A stretch of DNA of 52,629 bases from CAYNYM01 sp049366815 (GCA_049366815.1 JBMNCO010000107.1:1-52629); one strand, 5' to 3'. Positions 1 to 9,064 are shown, counted from the stretch's first letter. Notes: generated by a model not told the origin, from the sequence alone. Program-made: numbers and translations.

Positions 1-192
1 GTCCTCAATCAGGTGATCAAAGAGGGACTTTTGCTTAACGCCCAGATGGAGTGAAACAATACTCAAGGCCTCAATAGCCCTTTCCGACAGCCTGAAGGTC
101 GCACGCACGCTCTGGTGGCCCCTGAGATCTGAGGAGGAAGGTTGGGGCAAGGGCGGGCCCTGATTCGTTTGTTTTTTTTCTTTTGTCTTCAT
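1..192 (-). CDS. N-terminal part of an unknown protein, truncated by the window edge
   Basis: Reading the minus strand from an ATG at 192 gives an uninterrupted frame to position 1 (64 residues, no stop). The start follows a GGGGGAG ribosome-binding site. The first ~25 residues are rich in Lys, Gln, Pro and Ser. They lead into a stretch beginning VRATFRLSERAIEALSIV, which looks like the strand-helix start of a ribbon-helix-helix (CopG/Arc-like) fold. I infer possible DNA binding from that pattern only; the rest lies outside the window. The gene is divergent from the hsp20 gene, with about 180 bp between them. Confidence 0.55.
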   Translation of the reverse strand, partial: MKTKEKKQTNQGPPLPQPSSSDLRGHQSVRATFRLSERAIEALSIVSLHLGVKQKSLFDHLIED

Positions 193-295
193 ATCTCCCC
201 CTGCCGTCTTTACAGATACCGAAAGGGCGGCGCTTCCATTACCTTAAGAGTTTTTATAGTTTTAGTAATATTATTTATTTTTATTAATTATCATA

Positions 296-323
296 TTGAC
301 ATGAAATACTCAATGATTAATTT
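296..323 (+). promoter_or_regulatory. Possible promoter of the hsp20 gene
   Basis: A TTGACA hexamer lies at 296-301, and a weak -10 (TAATTT, 318-323) follows 16 bp later, in a very AT-rich tract upstream of the small heat-shock gene. I see no sigma-32 or CIRCE-type element. The -35 is good and the -10 is poor, so this is tentative. Confidence 0.3.
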
Positions 324-369
324 TTAGGCCAAGGAAGTAATGAATTACGGACGAAAGGAGGTACGAACA

Positions 370-816
370 ATGATGAATCTAATGAAATGGAATCCCTGGA
401 AAGAGATGGATACCTTTGCGGATCGATTCAGCCGGGTCTTCGATGGAACCCTCCTCCCCTCCAACTGGATGAGCGAGGAATCCGCTCTGGGTAATTGGAA
501 ACCGGTCGTGGACATACTCGACCACGAGGACAAAATCGTGATCAAGGCGGAACTCCCCGGTGTGGATAAAGAAGACATTCGTGTGGACTTGAAAGATAAT
601 GTGCTGACACTGGAAGGCGAGCGTTCCCATGAAAATGAAGTGAAAGAGGACAACTATTATCGCAGAGAGAGAGTGCACGGAAAGTTTCACCGCTCGTTCA
701 TGGTGCCGGCCGGTCTGGACGCGGACAAGATCAAAGCGGATTATAAAGACGGCGTTTTGAACATCGAAATCCCAAAACCCGAAGAAAAGAAGACCAAGAC
801 CATTTCGGTCCACTGA
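370..816 (+). CDS. hsp20: Small heat-shock protein, Hsp20/alpha-crystallin family
   Basis: ATP-independent holdase chaperone of the cytoplasm that binds unfolding proteins as oligomers. The 148-residue product starts MMNLMKWNPWKEMD. The alpha-crystallin domain spans roughly residues 42-138 and includes PVVDILDHEDKIVIKAELPG, ...LEGER... and the conserved end GVLNIEIPKPE. The C-terminal tail KTKTISVH carries an I-x-V-like anchor. I chose ATG 370 because AAAGGAGG lies 9 bp upstream; an in-frame ATG at 340 has no such site. The gene stands alone and is followed by a strong intrinsic terminator. Length and domain order are typical for bacterial class A Hsp20. Confidence 0.95.
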   Translation: MMNLMKWNPWKEMDTFADRFSRVFDGTLLPSNWMSEESALGNWKPVVDILDHEDKIVIKAELPGVDKEDIRVDLKDNVLTLEGERSHENEVKEDNYYRRERVHGKFHRSFMVPAGLDADKIKADYKDGVLNIEIPKPEEKKTKTISVH

Positions 817-847
817 TGCGCGTTCATCTCCAACCGACAATGATGCA

Positions 848-879
848 GGGGCGGTCCTTACGGATCGCCCCTCTTTTTT
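848..879 (+). terminator. Rho-independent terminator after hsp20
   Basis: GGGGCGGTCC (848-857) pairs with GGATCGCCCC (862-871) around a TTAC loop, with one internal mismatch. TCTTTTTT follows. It lies about 30 bp after the hsp20 stop codon. Confidence 0.9.
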
Positions 880-1085
880 GTAAAACTTTACGCTTTCGAA
901 AATCACCCCATGACGGAGGGACCATGGGAATCTCTTTTCAATAAAGCAGGACAAACGCTTTCAAGCAATGCGGGCCGCAGTGCGCCTCGTCAGGAGAGCA
1001 TTCGGTCCATTCTTCATTGACACAAAAGGATTTTTTTTCCATGATCAAAGGCAAAACCAATCCACGAGGCAAAAACGGGGGTGCC

Positions 1086-3233
1086 ATGGGTCTTGAAAAG
1101 GTTTTGAACGCAGAGTCTGTCGCCGTTATCGGAGCATCCAGGAATGAAACAAAGAGGGGATTCCAGGCCATTCGAACGCTGTTGGACGAGAAATATGAGG
1201 GCAGGATCTATCCGGTCAACCCTAGAGAGAAGAGCGTATTCGGTTTCAAATGTTACGAGTCTGTCACCGCTATCCCTGATCCCGTTGATCTCGCCCTGAT
1301 TACAACTCCGGCCAAGACCCTCCCCAAACTCCTGGAAGAATGCGGACAAAAGGGTATCCAGGGGGCGGTCATCATTGCCGGCGGTTTCAGAGAAATGGGG
1401 GAGGAAGGCACGGCCCTTGAAGAGGAAGTCATGCAGGTTGCCCGAAGACACAACGTGCGGCTGATCGGGCCGAACACCTCCGGGATGATGAATCTCAAGG
1501 ACAATCTGAATCTCGTTGGCCTGCGTGATGTGCCCAAGGGCGACATCGCTCTGCTGTGTCAGAGCGGCAATATGGCCCTGGCCCTCATGACCGAGGCAAA
1601 GCTCAAGAGCCGCAAGGGTTTTTCATACTATGTGGGTGTCGGGAACGAGGCGGACATCAGGTTTCATGAATTCCTTGATTTCTTCCAGCATGATCAGGAT
1701 ACAAAGGCCATACTGATGTATGTGGAGGGCATGAGGGAGGGCCGAAAGTTTCTTCAGCAGGCCTACAGAACCACCCTCGAAAAACCGATCATCCTGCTCA
1801 AAAGCGGGCGATCCTCCACCGGAAAACGATCTGCAGGGTCCCATACCGGCGCCCTTGCGGGTATGTCCGAAGTATCGCAATCGGCCTTCAAACGTGCAGG
1901 TATCATCGTCATCGAGAATTCGGACGAGCTATTCCCCGCTGCGGAGGCCCTTTCAAGTCTCCCGCCTATCAAGAACAATCGCGTGGCCATCCTGGCCGAC
2001 GGCGGGGGACATGCCACCATCGCCGCAGACCTTTTGACGGATCTCGGGCTGGAAATCCCCAAACTGGGGGAAAATACCCAAAAACAACTCAGGGCGATCC
2101 TCCCCGAGGCGGCGGCCGTTCGGAATCCTGTGGATGTGGCCGGCGGCACGGATGCGGACCCATCCATCTTCGCCGAGTGCGCCAGGATCATCCTGAAAGA
2201 TCAGGATATCGGTGGTCTTTTGATCGTCGGCCTGTTCGGGGGTTATGGAATACGTTTTGCCGAAAGCCTTGCCCTTATGGAAGAGGATGCGGCACATCGC
2301 ATGGGAAAATTGGTTGTCAAGAGGAGTAAACCTATCATTCTTCACAGTCTTTACAGTTCAGTGAAGCCCCACTCCCTCGATTTGCTGCGCTACTACAATA
2401 TCCCCGTTTTCGACTCTCTCGACGTGGCCTGCAAATGCATCGGTGTGCTGGCGGAACGGGGAAATTATCTCGGCTCATACCACGCCAAGGTGAACTTCGT
2501 CCTGAACTGGGGGGACAAAAGGAAACCCCGGGGTGAAGCACTCCTCCGAAGGGCCGGAAAGGAAGGTCGTCGCGCTCTTCTGGAACCTGAGGCAAAGAGG
2601 CTTCTGCAACTGCACGGTGCTTCCGTCTCCCGGGATCTCGCGGTCACAACGCCTGATGAGGCGGTGGACTTCGCAAAGGAAGCAGAAGGAGAAGTAGTAC
2701 TGAAACTCATATCGCCCGACATTCTTCACAAGAGCGACGCGGGAGGGGTTGTCACCGGACTTAAGGGAGAAAAAAATATCCGGAGGGCATTTCAGGACAT
2801 TATCAAAGGCGCCGGGAATTACAAACCGGATGCCGATATCAGGGGGATCCTTGTCTCGCCCATGGCCCGGGACGGCCAGGAGATCATTATTGGAACCACG
2901 TTGGATGACCAATTCGGACCCGTCATCATGTACGGACTGGGGGGCATTATGGTGGAGATCCTAAAGGATGTCTCTTTTCGTGTGCTCCCTATCTCCAGGA
3001 CCTCAGCCAAAGCGATGGTGAGGGAGACCAAATCCTATCCCATTCTGAAAGGCGTGCGTGGAGGTCCCCCCAGGGACGAAAAGGCCCTGATCAATCTCCT
3101 GCTTATCTGTTCCGAGGTCATTGAGTCCTATCCGGATATTCAGGAGATGGATTTGAACCCCGTGATCGTCCATGAAAAGGGCCTGACCGTGGTCGATGCC
3201 CGCATCATTTTGAAAGCGCAACAGGAGGGATGA
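1086..3233 (+). CDS. Acyl-CoA synthetase (ADP/NDP-forming), fused alpha and beta subunits
   Basis: Single-chain ADP-forming acetate/acyl-CoA ligase, interconverting acyl-CoA + ADP + Pi with acid + CoA + ATP. From ATG 1086 it has 715 residues: CoA-binding Rossmann domain (1-130, SVAVIGASRNETKRGF), succinyl-CoA-ligase-like domain (145-460), then ATP-grasp_5 (490-715). The phospho-histidine is visible as His253 in SHTGALAG, and the ATP-grasp part has ILHKSDAGGV. The frame is open back to TTG 1017, and ATG 1041 has an AAAGGA upstream. I prefer 1086 because the family starts just before SVAVIGAS. Substrate (acetate, propionate, aromatic acids) cannot be read from sequence. In anaerobes this enzyme usually conserves energy from acyl-CoA or activates fermentation acids. 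It appears monocistronic. Confidence 0.9.
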   Translation: MGLEKVLNAESVAVIGASRNETKRGFQAIRTLLDEKYEGRIYPVNPREKSVFGFKCYESVTAIPDPVDLALITTPAKTLPKLLEECGQKGIQGAVIIAGGFREMGEEGTALEEEVMQVARRHNVRLIGPNTSGMMNLKDNLNLVGLRDVPKGDIALLCQSGNMALALMTEAKLKSRKGFSYYVGVGNEADIRFHEFLDFFQHDQDTKAILMYVEGMREGRKFLQQAYRTTLEKPIILLKSGRSSTGKRSAGSHTGALAGMSEVSQSAFKRAGIIVIENSDELFPAAEALSSLPPIKNNRVAILADGGGHATIAADLLTDLGLEIPKLGENTQKQLRAILPEAAAVRNPVDVAGGTDADPSIFAECARIILKDQDIGGLLIVGLFGGYGIRFAESLALMEEDAAHRMGKLVVKRSKPIILHSLYSSVKPHSLDLLRYYNIPVFDSLDVACKCIGVLAERGNYLGSYHAKVNFVLNWGDKRKPRGEALLRRAGKEGRRALLEPEAKRLLQLHGASVSRDLAVTTPDEAVDFAKEAEGEVVLKLISPDILHKSDAGGVVTGLKGEKNIRRAFQDIIKGAGNYKPDADIRGILVSPMARDGQEIIIGTTLDDQFGPVIMYGLGGIMVEILKDVSFRVLPISRTSAKAMVRETKSYPILKGVRGGPPRDEKALINLLLICSEVIESYPDIQEMDLNPVIVHEKGLTVVDARIILKAQQEG

Positions 3234-3324
3234 TCACACTGTTCTTCATGTCGAAGCGACCTCAGAATCTGTTAAAACGCATCACGGTGCCTGGTCATCA
3301 AGAGGCATATCTCTGGGCGTCACC

Positions 3325-3417
3325 ATGAAACCCCGTGTTAGAATCGGGACTTCCGGATGGAACTGTCCCCACCGGCAAGGCCCTTTTTATCCCCGGGATT
3401 CTTTGAAATCAAAGTGA
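3325..3417 (+). pseudogene. Remnant of a DUF72 (YecE-like) gene
   Basis: An ATG-started frame of 30 codons encodes VRIGTSGWNCPHRQGPFYPR and then runs into TGA at 3415. This is the characteristic N-terminus of DUF72/YecE proteins (RIGTSGW..PHW.G.FYP), which are normally about 250 residues. No other frame up to 3641 clearly continues the family. The 408-bp gap between the acyl-CoA synthetase and the DsrE-like gene otherwise holds nothing I recognise, so I read this as the stump of a gene lost by deletion and frameshift. Confidence 0.55.
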
Positions 3418-3641
3418 CTTCGAGTGTCACGCCCTCCCCAACGCGATTCCTATCAAGGCACTGCTCGAAACCTAACGCCTCCGGAAAAAGACCGAATGAA
3501 ACATCCCCGCACTTGACCGGGGGCCATTTGAGGACAAAAAATACGGTTTTTCCAGTATTCAAATACGCTTTTCACCCTATCGTCCTCTCTCACAATTCAC
3601 GCTAAAATAGTGTCCATTCAAAGAAAGAAGGAGAAAGAGCA

Positions 3642-4085
3642 ATGGAAGAAAAAAGGGAAAAGGCCGCTTTCATCTGCGTCAAAGACTCCCTGGACGGGGC
3701 ATACCCGTCCCTCGTCCTGGCGATCAATGCCGCCCGGCAGGGCATGGAAAGCAAGATCTTCTATTCATTCATGGGATTGAATATGGTGCTCAAGGGGGGC
3801 GCTGAGAGGGCCAAGTTTATTCCTCCCGGTGTTATGGGCGCCATCCCCGGCATGTCGACGGTAGCCACGGGCATGATGAAGAGGAAAATCGATAAGGCCA
3901 ACATTCCCAGTCTGGCCGAACTTCAGGAGGTGGCCCAGCTGGAGGGGGTCGAACTCATCGCATGCAAGATGACCGTGGACATGATGGAAATAAAGGAAGA
4001 AAAGCTCATCGATGGCGCTGTTGTCTGGACGGCCGAGGACTTTATCCGATACGCAAAAGACTGCAAGATCTGCCTGTTTACCTAA
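3642..4085 (+). CDS. DsrE/DsrF-like family protein (DsrE2-type)
   Basis: A 147-residue single-domain protein of the DsrE/F/H-like fold, used as a persulfide carrier in sulfur-relay systems. Seen: N-terminal strand AAFICVKDSLDGAYPSLVLA, the AINAARQGMESKIFYSFMGLNMV segment typical of DsrE2/peroxiredoxin-like members, and Cys residues in ICVKD, LIACKMTVDMM and KDCKICLFT. The ACKMTVDMM position matches the conserved Cys of DsrE2 proteins; its role here is inferred. AAGGAG precedes ATG 3642. No dsrF/dsrH or tusA partner is adjacent, so it is probably an orphan sulfur carrier. It converges with the next gene across a hairpin. Confidence 0.8.
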   Translation: MEEKREKAAFICVKDSLDGAYPSLVLAINAARQGMESKIFYSFMGLNMVLKGGAERAKFIPPGVMGAIPGMSTVATGMMKRKIDKANIPSLAELQEVAQLEGVELIACKMTVDMMEIKEEKLIDGAVVWTAEDFIRYAKDCKICLFT

Positions 4086-4122
4086 ATGAGAAAACACTCA
4101 GCCCTTGGCCCCACAGCCGAAG

Positions 4123-4143
4123 GGGCCCGAGCACTTCGGGCCC
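4123..4143. terminator. Hairpin between convergent genes
   Basis: GGGCCCGA (4123-4130) pairs perfectly with TCGGGCCC (4136-4143) across a 5-nt loop. No T-run follows on either strand. Its place between two convergent genes suggests a bidirectional, possibly factor-assisted terminator. Confidence 0.5.
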
Positions 4144-4215
4144 GCTGCTTTAGGGACTGAATGAGATTCGGCATTGAAACGCGTCATGCAATACCCTTTT
4201 CCTCACAGGCACCCA

Positions 4216-4719
4216 CTAATCGGTGAGTCCTTCGATACGTCTCACCTGCCGGGCGAGCCTGGATCGCCACGCCGGCGAATCCTTAAGGTAGAGCGCTGCA
4301 AGGCGATTAAATTCCCCGGCCTGGGCCCTGTTTCCTTTCATGATCCAGGCCTCTGCCAGATAGTAATAGTTCTCGCCATGATCGGGATACAGATTGATCG
4401 CCCTTTCCAGGGTCCGGATAGCGTCATCGGGTTGCCCCATATCGAGATAGCCGTGAGCACGATCCGTCAAACGAAAGGAGGCCACGGCCCGGGGATCAGG
4501 CTTTTCGGGCCTTGCAGCCGGTTCATCCTTTGATAGGGACGGTCTCCTTTCAGGAATCGGTGTCGGAGCCGGCACAGGTTCCGGCCTCGGAGCAGGCACT
4601 CTCAGCGGTGCCGATGGGGCGCATCCGAAAGTCCCCAGGAATAACCAGCCGGCCAGTGCGACCATCGCCCATTTAGAATTTCCGTATAAGATCTCGCACC
4701 TCCTTGAAAATCCGCTCAA
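4216..4719 (-). CDS. TPR-containing probable lipoprotein
   Basis: The frame encodes up to 167 residues: a hydrophobic segment (MVALAGWLFLGTFGC) ending in a possible lipobox Cys, a Pro-rich spacer (PAPRPEPVPAPTPIPERRP), then one or two TPR-like helix pairs (HGYLDMGQPDDAIRTLERAI, ENYYYLAEAWIMKGNRAQA). The role is probably envelope scaffolding. It overlaps the 3' end of the upstream PBP gene by 47 bp if the TTG at 4719 is used. ATG 4665 gives a shorter signal sequence without positive charges. The longer form supplies basic residues (SRRCEILYGNSK), so the start is uncertain. The lipobox is imperfect (TFGC). The overlap implies translational coupling to the PBP. Confidence 0.65.
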   Translation of the reverse strand: MSGFSRRCEILYGNSKWAMVALAGWLFLGTFGCAPSAPLRVPAPRPEPVPAPTPIPERRPSLSKDEPAARPEKPDPRAVASFRLTDRAHGYLDMGQPDDAIRTLERAINLYPDHGENYYYLAEAWIMKGNRAQAGEFNRLAALYLKDSPAWRSRLARQVRRIEGLTD

Positions 4720-7057
4720 AAGGGTTCAGGGTTACGTGGATCGGACATGTCTCTTCGGGTACATTTTCTTCAAGGAAGAACTCGTCATAGGTTTCGGGGC
4801 ACCTGCCCGGAACGGCCGGCCGGTTGCTCTCGCTGCAAACCGCGCGCTCCACAACCCCCGGGGGCATTCGAAACCACCGGCCTGATAAATGCTGGGGAAT
4901 GGACTTCACCAGGTCGGCCCAGATGGGTAGGGCGGCGCTAGATCCTGACGCCCCGATGGGGGTCCCGTCATCAAAACCGACCCATACCAAGGCCAGAATA
5001 TCCGGCGTGTAACCCACAAACCAGGCATCCCTGTAATCATTTGTGGTACCCGTCTTGCCCGCCAAAGGAAAGAAAATTCCCATGCTCTTCAGAGAGCGTG
5101 CCGTGCCTTCCGTGACAACGCTTGCCAAAAGGGAGTTCATCAGAAAGGCCTTAGCCGGGCTGGTCACCTGTTCCACACGCATGTGCCTCTGCTCCAGCCG
5201 TTGTCCTTTTTCATCCAGCACTTCCTTCAGGGACAGAGGATAGGGCAGCCTCCCGTCTGCGGCAAAGGCACAATAGGCCCGGGCCAATTCCAGAGGAATC
5301 ACCTCGGATGTCCCCAGTGAAAGGGACGGATAGGGCCTCAGGGGCGTGGTAAAACCAAAGGTCGAAGCCGTGGCGACAATCTGATCCATGCCCACTTCCA
5401 TCCCCAGGTCCACCGCAGCCAAATTCACCGACTGGGCCAGGGCCTGCCTGAGAGTCACCTCCTTTTCCGGCATGGGTGCATAGTTGCGGGGGCTCCAGGA
5501 ACCACCTTCGACGGTGTAGGTCCTGGCCTCGTTTGACAACATCGATATTGGGGTAAACCGGTCTAATCCGCTCAGAAAGACAAAAGGCTTGAATGCGCTT
5601 CCCGGTTGCCTTCGGGCCTGGGTGATGCGATTGAACTGGCTCATACTGTAGTCACGCCCACCCGCCATGGCCAGGATATACCCCGTCTTGGGTTGCATGA
5701 CCAGAACAGCCCCCTGTAACTGCTTTAACGGTTCCGATCTTTTCAGTGAAGGACCGGCCTTCTCCAGACGTTCCAGCCCTCTGGCCAGGGCCCTTTCCGC
5801 GGCTTCCTGCACCTGTGTGTCAAGGGTCGTGAAGATGGTCAACCCAAGGCTTGTGAGGTCTTCCGGGGAATAGAGCGTCTTGAGTTGCTCGGAGAGGTAA
5901 TCCACGAAAAAGGGGGCCTTTTTCCCGTACCTCTCATATCCCGCTGGACTGACCTCCTGGGCCTGGACATCTTTCATCCCCTCCCCGGAGAGCCACCCGT
6001 TTTCGTGCATCCGATGCAAGACCGTGTTTCTTCGCTCCCTGCATCGTTCTTCGTCCACGTAAGGCGAATAGAGGTTTGGTGCCCGGATCAGGCCGGCGAT
6101 GACCGCCGCCTCCTCGGGGCGAAGCTCGTTGACCGGTTTCCCGAAATAAAAATAGGATGCCTCGCCGATACCGCTGACGGCCACGGATCCCTTCTGTCCC
6201 AGGTAGATCTCATTCAGGTAGATCTCCAGAATTTCGCCTTTATCATACATGACCTCCATGGTCAGGGCCATGATGGTTTCCTTCAGTTTTCTGGAAAAGG
6301 TCCGGTCCGATGTCAAAAAATAGTTTTTCACCAGCTGTTGGGTAATGGTGGATCCGCCCTGCTTTATCCCCCTTTCCTTCAAATTGGCGTAAAGGGCTCG
6401 GAGCATACCCCTTGGATCGATGCCGTGATGTCTGTAAAAGCGCGTGTCCTCGGCGGCTAGCACGGCATGGATGACATGGTCCGGGACCTGTTCGATGGAA
6501 ACCAGTCTCCTTTGCTCCCGCTCTGGACCGAAAAAGAGCATCAGTTGTTCCGGTTCCAATTCCAGGAGGGGAATCGCATCTCCATTTCTCAGGTCTGTGA
6601 TGGATTGAATTGTGTTCCCTCGAAAAGAGATACGAATTGCAACGCCCTTCTGCTCGTAGGAGGAAACTTTGAAGTCATGCAGAAAGAGGCGGATGGAGGA
6701 GTCTGAAAGACGCATCTCCCCCATGTGTTTCGGATCATGCGGCACCGCTCTATAGCCTAACCGTTTCAGCTTTTTTTCAAAAAGACCACGGTCAAGTTCC
6801 TGCCCGGGAAAGAGCAGCGAGGTGTCGGAATAGACCCGCGAAGGGATGCTCCAGCGTTGACCCGAAAACCGCCTCTCGATCTCAGCGGATAAATGCCGGC
6901 CGTACATGACAATTCCGAGGATGCAAAGAAGGAGGAGGAGGGCCATTGTCTTCCACCGCAATCCTGGACGGTACCTTTTTCTTGGTAGGCCTTTTTGCAT
7001 GAGTCTTGCACCTGCATGATCCCGACCCGTCAGGGGGTAAGAGGAGGGAGGAATCAT
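4673..7057 (-). CDS. Class A penicillin-binding protein (PBP1b-type glycosyltransferase/transpeptidase)
   Basis: Bifunctional peptidoglycan polymerase and crosslinker anchored in the inner membrane. In the 794-residue form, a membrane segment lies at ~38-54, a UB2H-like region at ~70-165, and the GT51 domain at ~185-355 with the catalytic Glu203 in EDTRFYRHHGID and the GGSTITQQLVKN motif. The transpeptidase domain (~450-740) has all three signatures: SxxK as Ser487-Lys490 in PGSAFK, SxN at 543-545, and KTGTT at 668-672. Length and order match PBP1b. An in-frame ATG at 7000 (MQKGLPRKR) is a possible alternative start; neither start has a strong ribosome-binding site. It is followed by the overlapping TPR lipoprotein gene, perhaps an accessory factor. 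Confidence 0.93.
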   Translation of the reverse strand: MIPPSSYPLTGRDHAGARLMQKGLPRKRYRPGLRWKTMALLLLLCILGIVMYGRHLSAEIERRFSGQRWSIPSRVYSDTSLLFPGQELDRGLFEKKLKRLGYRAVPHDPKHMGEMRLSDSSIRLFLHDFKVSSYEQKGVAIRISFRGNTIQSITDLRNGDAIPLLELEPEQLMLFFGPEREQRRLVSIEQVPDHVIHAVLAAEDTRFYRHHGIDPRGMLRALYANLKERGIKQGGSTITQQLVKNYFLTSDRTFSRKLKETIMALTMEVMYDKGEILEIYLNEIYLGQKGSVAVSGIGEASYFYFGKPVNELRPEEAAVIAGLIRAPNLYSPYVDEERCRERRNTVLHRMHENGWLSGEGMKDVQAQEVSPAGYERYGKKAPFFVDYLSEQLKTLYSPEDLTSLGLTIFTTLDTQVQEAAERALARGLERLEKAGPSLKRSEPLKQLQGAVLVMQPKTGYILAMAGGRDYSMSQFNRITQARRQPGSAFKPFVFLSGLDRFTPISMLSNEARTYTVEGGSWSPRNYAPMPEKEVTLRQALAQSVNLAAVDLGMEVGMDQIVATASTFGFTTPLRPYPSLSLGTSEVIPLELARAYCAFAADGRLPYPLSLKEVLDEKGQRLEQRHMRVEQVTSPAKAFLMNSLLASVVTEGTARSLKSMGIFFPLAGKTGTTNDYRDAWFVGYTPDILALVWVGFDDGTPIGASGSSAALPIWADLVKSIPQHLSGRWFRMPPGVVERAVCSESNRPAVPGRCPETYDEFFLEENVPEETCPIHVTLNPFERIFKEVRDLIRKF

Positions 7058-7217
7058 CCTGGACCGGTTGTGACCACGTTCTTTTCACAATCCATTACAC
7101 GTCCCGGCACCAAAATGCAAATATCTTCTCCGTCATCTTGAATCAGGTGTTTTGGCGGAATGGTGTGACTTACAAAGGACTCATATGGTAGGAAAAATAA
7201 TTGCTTTTTTTCGATAT

Positions 7218-8099
7218 CTAAAAAAAGTGGGCTGTGTTTCGGACGATCTCCCCGACCTCCCTGGCGGTTTCTTCAAGGGTGTCGTCCTGTAGACCCAGCA
7301 GACTCGCCGATTCAAGGTCTTCAATATCAATATGGTCGTCATCAATGCCGTCGCCGTAACCGACGTAGGAGGCCAGATTGCTCGCCAGGTTCGCCACAAG
7401 AACCGGTGCTTCCGTCCGGCGGTCAAAGGATGGGCCACCCTGATAGCGCGCCATACGGACGAAATCCTGGGGGAAATCCCAAAGTTTCAGGATTTCCACA
7501 CTCACGGCGGGATAGACCGTTCTCACCATTTTCAGCACATCCTGCAGGTCAAAAGCCCTTGTTTCCATTGCCCTTTCCGATAGTTCCCGAAGGATGGGGA
7601 CCTTCCCGATATCATGGAGCAACCCCATAAGGAAGAGTTTGTCGACATCTTCCCGGATCTTTTCCCCGATCGCCTTGGCCGCATATGCGCTGGCCAGACA
7701 ATGCAGCCAGAGGTTTTCCATGAGCACCCTGTATTCTATACTTCTCACATTATAGAGGTCCTTATAGGCAATAGCGATGATAATGCCGTGAGTCTCCCGA
7801 AACCCCAGCAAGGGGAAAGCCCTTCTGACGGAGCATATCTTTTCGAGTCTTTGATACATCGCGGAGTTGGCGAGAGCAATCAGCTTGAGGGAGATCACCG
7901 CATCCCTCTCGATGACCTTCGCCAGATCATCCACGGATGAGAAGGGGCTGTGAGCCACCTTCTGTATCTCCTGTACAATTCTTGGCAAATGGGGAAGAGG
8001 GATCCGGCCTTCCTTGAATTCATGGAAAATTCCAAGGACAAATGCCTTTATTTTGTCTGTATTTTTTCCCTTTTCGGATGCTTCCGTTTTCTTTCTCAT
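7218..8099 (-). CDS. HDOD-domain signalling protein
   Basis: 293 residues with an HDOD domain over ~30-230: LPRIVQEIQKVAHSP at the start, the inner DAVISLKLIALANSA helix, and an intact HD pair in LMGLLHDIGKVPIL. Most HDOD proteins have lost the HD metal ligands, so hydrolase activity towards a nucleotide cannot be excluded, but none is shown. The acidic C-terminal tail (DGIDDDHIDIEDLE) is unusual. HDOD proteins commonly act in cyclic-di-GMP or stress signalling. An AGGGG lies 9 bp before ATG 8099. It is co-directional with the PBP gene, separated from it by about 160 bp that hold nothing evident. Confidence 0.85.
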   Translation of the reverse strand: MRKKTEASEKGKNTDKIKAFVLGIFHEFKEGRIPLPHLPRIVQEIQKVAHSPFSSVDDLAKVIERDAVISLKLIALANSAMYQRLEKICSVRRAFPLLGFRETHGIIIAIAYKDLYNVRSIEYRVLMENLWLHCLASAYAAKAIGEKIREDVDKLFLMGLLHDIGKVPILRELSERAMETRAFDLQDVLKMVRTVYPAVSVEILKLWDFPQDFVRMARYQGGPSFDRRTEAPVLVANLASNLASYVGYGDGIDDDHIDIEDLESASLLGLQDDTLEETAREVGEIVRNTAHFF

Positions 8100-8158
8100 G
8101 GTTGTGGCCCCTGGTGATGATCAACACTGACGCCCTTTTTCCAAGGATGGATAACACT

Positions 8159-8851
8159 TCACCCCAGAACCCGCATCTTCAGCTTTCCCACACCCTTATC
8201 CACCAATGACAGCATTCGGGCCAAGCCATAGGACAGATCCACATCCCTGCCCTCGATATAAGGCCCCCGGTCCGTAACAACGGCCGTCACGCTCTTGCCT
8301 GTCGCCGGGTTTTCCAATTCCACCCGTGTGCCCAGGGGCAGGTCCTTGTGGGCGATGGTATTGGCATACATATTAAAGAATTCACCGTTTGCCATGGGCC
8401 TGCCGTGGTAGTCCCTGCCGTACCAGCTTGCCACTACGTCCTCCTCCGGAGGATAAGACGGCAGACGAATCCTGATTTTCCGCCCGGGTCTGAGTCTTTT
8501 GGGATCCGTAATCCCGTTGTCTTTTATGAGATCCTCGACGCGCACGTGAAACCGTTTTACGGCAAGGTCCCAGAGTGTATCTCCGGTCTTCAGTGTATAC
8601 TCTGTCCAGCCCTCTGTCTTTTCGGTTCGAATGTCCTGGGACGCCTTTATCTCATCCTTCTTCCGGTCGACGAGCGTCTGAAAATCCGTGCCGCCTCTTT
8701 TGATGACCGCCCCTTCTTTCAGAAACCAGTGCCCCGTTCGAGGACATCGGCCCACGGCCTGGGGATTCGTGCGACGCAGGTTCCTCCAATGCATATTCAT
8801 CAGGTCCGTGACCTTTGCAATGGTATCTCCTCTTTGAACCTGATAGGGCAT
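8159..8851 (-). CDS. LysM and RlpA-like double-psi beta-barrel protein
   Basis: 230 residues. An N-terminal LysM-like repeat (YQVQRGDTIAKVTDLMNMHW) and a second, clear LysM (YTLKTGDTLWDLAVKRF) are followed by an RlpA-type double-psi barrel (~138-230; VASWYGRDYHGRPMANGEFF, TDRGPY, DLSYG). RlpA proteins bind or cleave denuded glycan strands. I chose ATG 8851 because AGGAGG sits 9 bp upstream. The frame is open for 91 further codons, but these run across a divergent sigma-70 promoter. With this start there is no signal peptide or lipobox, which is odd for an RlpA-domain protein. It is divergent from the kinase gene. Confidence 0.85.
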   Translation of the reverse strand: MPYQVQRGDTIAKVTDLMNMHWRNLRRTNPQAVGRCPRTGHWFLKEGAVIKRGGTDFQTLVDRKKDEIKASQDIRTEKTEGWTEYTLKTGDTLWDLAVKRFHVRVEDLIKDNGITDPKRLRPGRKIRIRLPSYPPEEDVVASWYGRDYHGRPMANGEFFNMYANTIAHKDLPLGTRVELENPATGKSVTAVVTDRGPYIEGRDVDLSYGLARMLSLVDKGVGKLKMRVLG

Positions 8852-9064
8852 CTTTTTGTCCTCCTGTCGCTTTCTACGCGTTTCGTCTTTCGGCGAGAAA
8901 AAGATCAGCAATTCCTGTGCCATTCGACCTTTTCCACGGCAAACCCCGCCTTTTTCGCCGGGTGAAAGGCTCACAACCCCGGAAGCCCAAGGGCGGGCAG
9001 AACCCTTCTCGCATGATTCGTCAAAATAATGACATTTCGCCGACTCAAAACCCAGACCATTTTC

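Noticed and set aside
1017..1085. TTG 1017 as the start of the acyl-CoA synthetase
   Set aside because: The extra 23 residues have no counterpart in the family and no ribosome-binding site at useful distance.
3445..3460. 16-base identity GATTCCTATCAAGGCA shared with 32205-32220
   Set aside because: A single shared 16-mer in 52 kb is compatible with chance and the flanks do not match.
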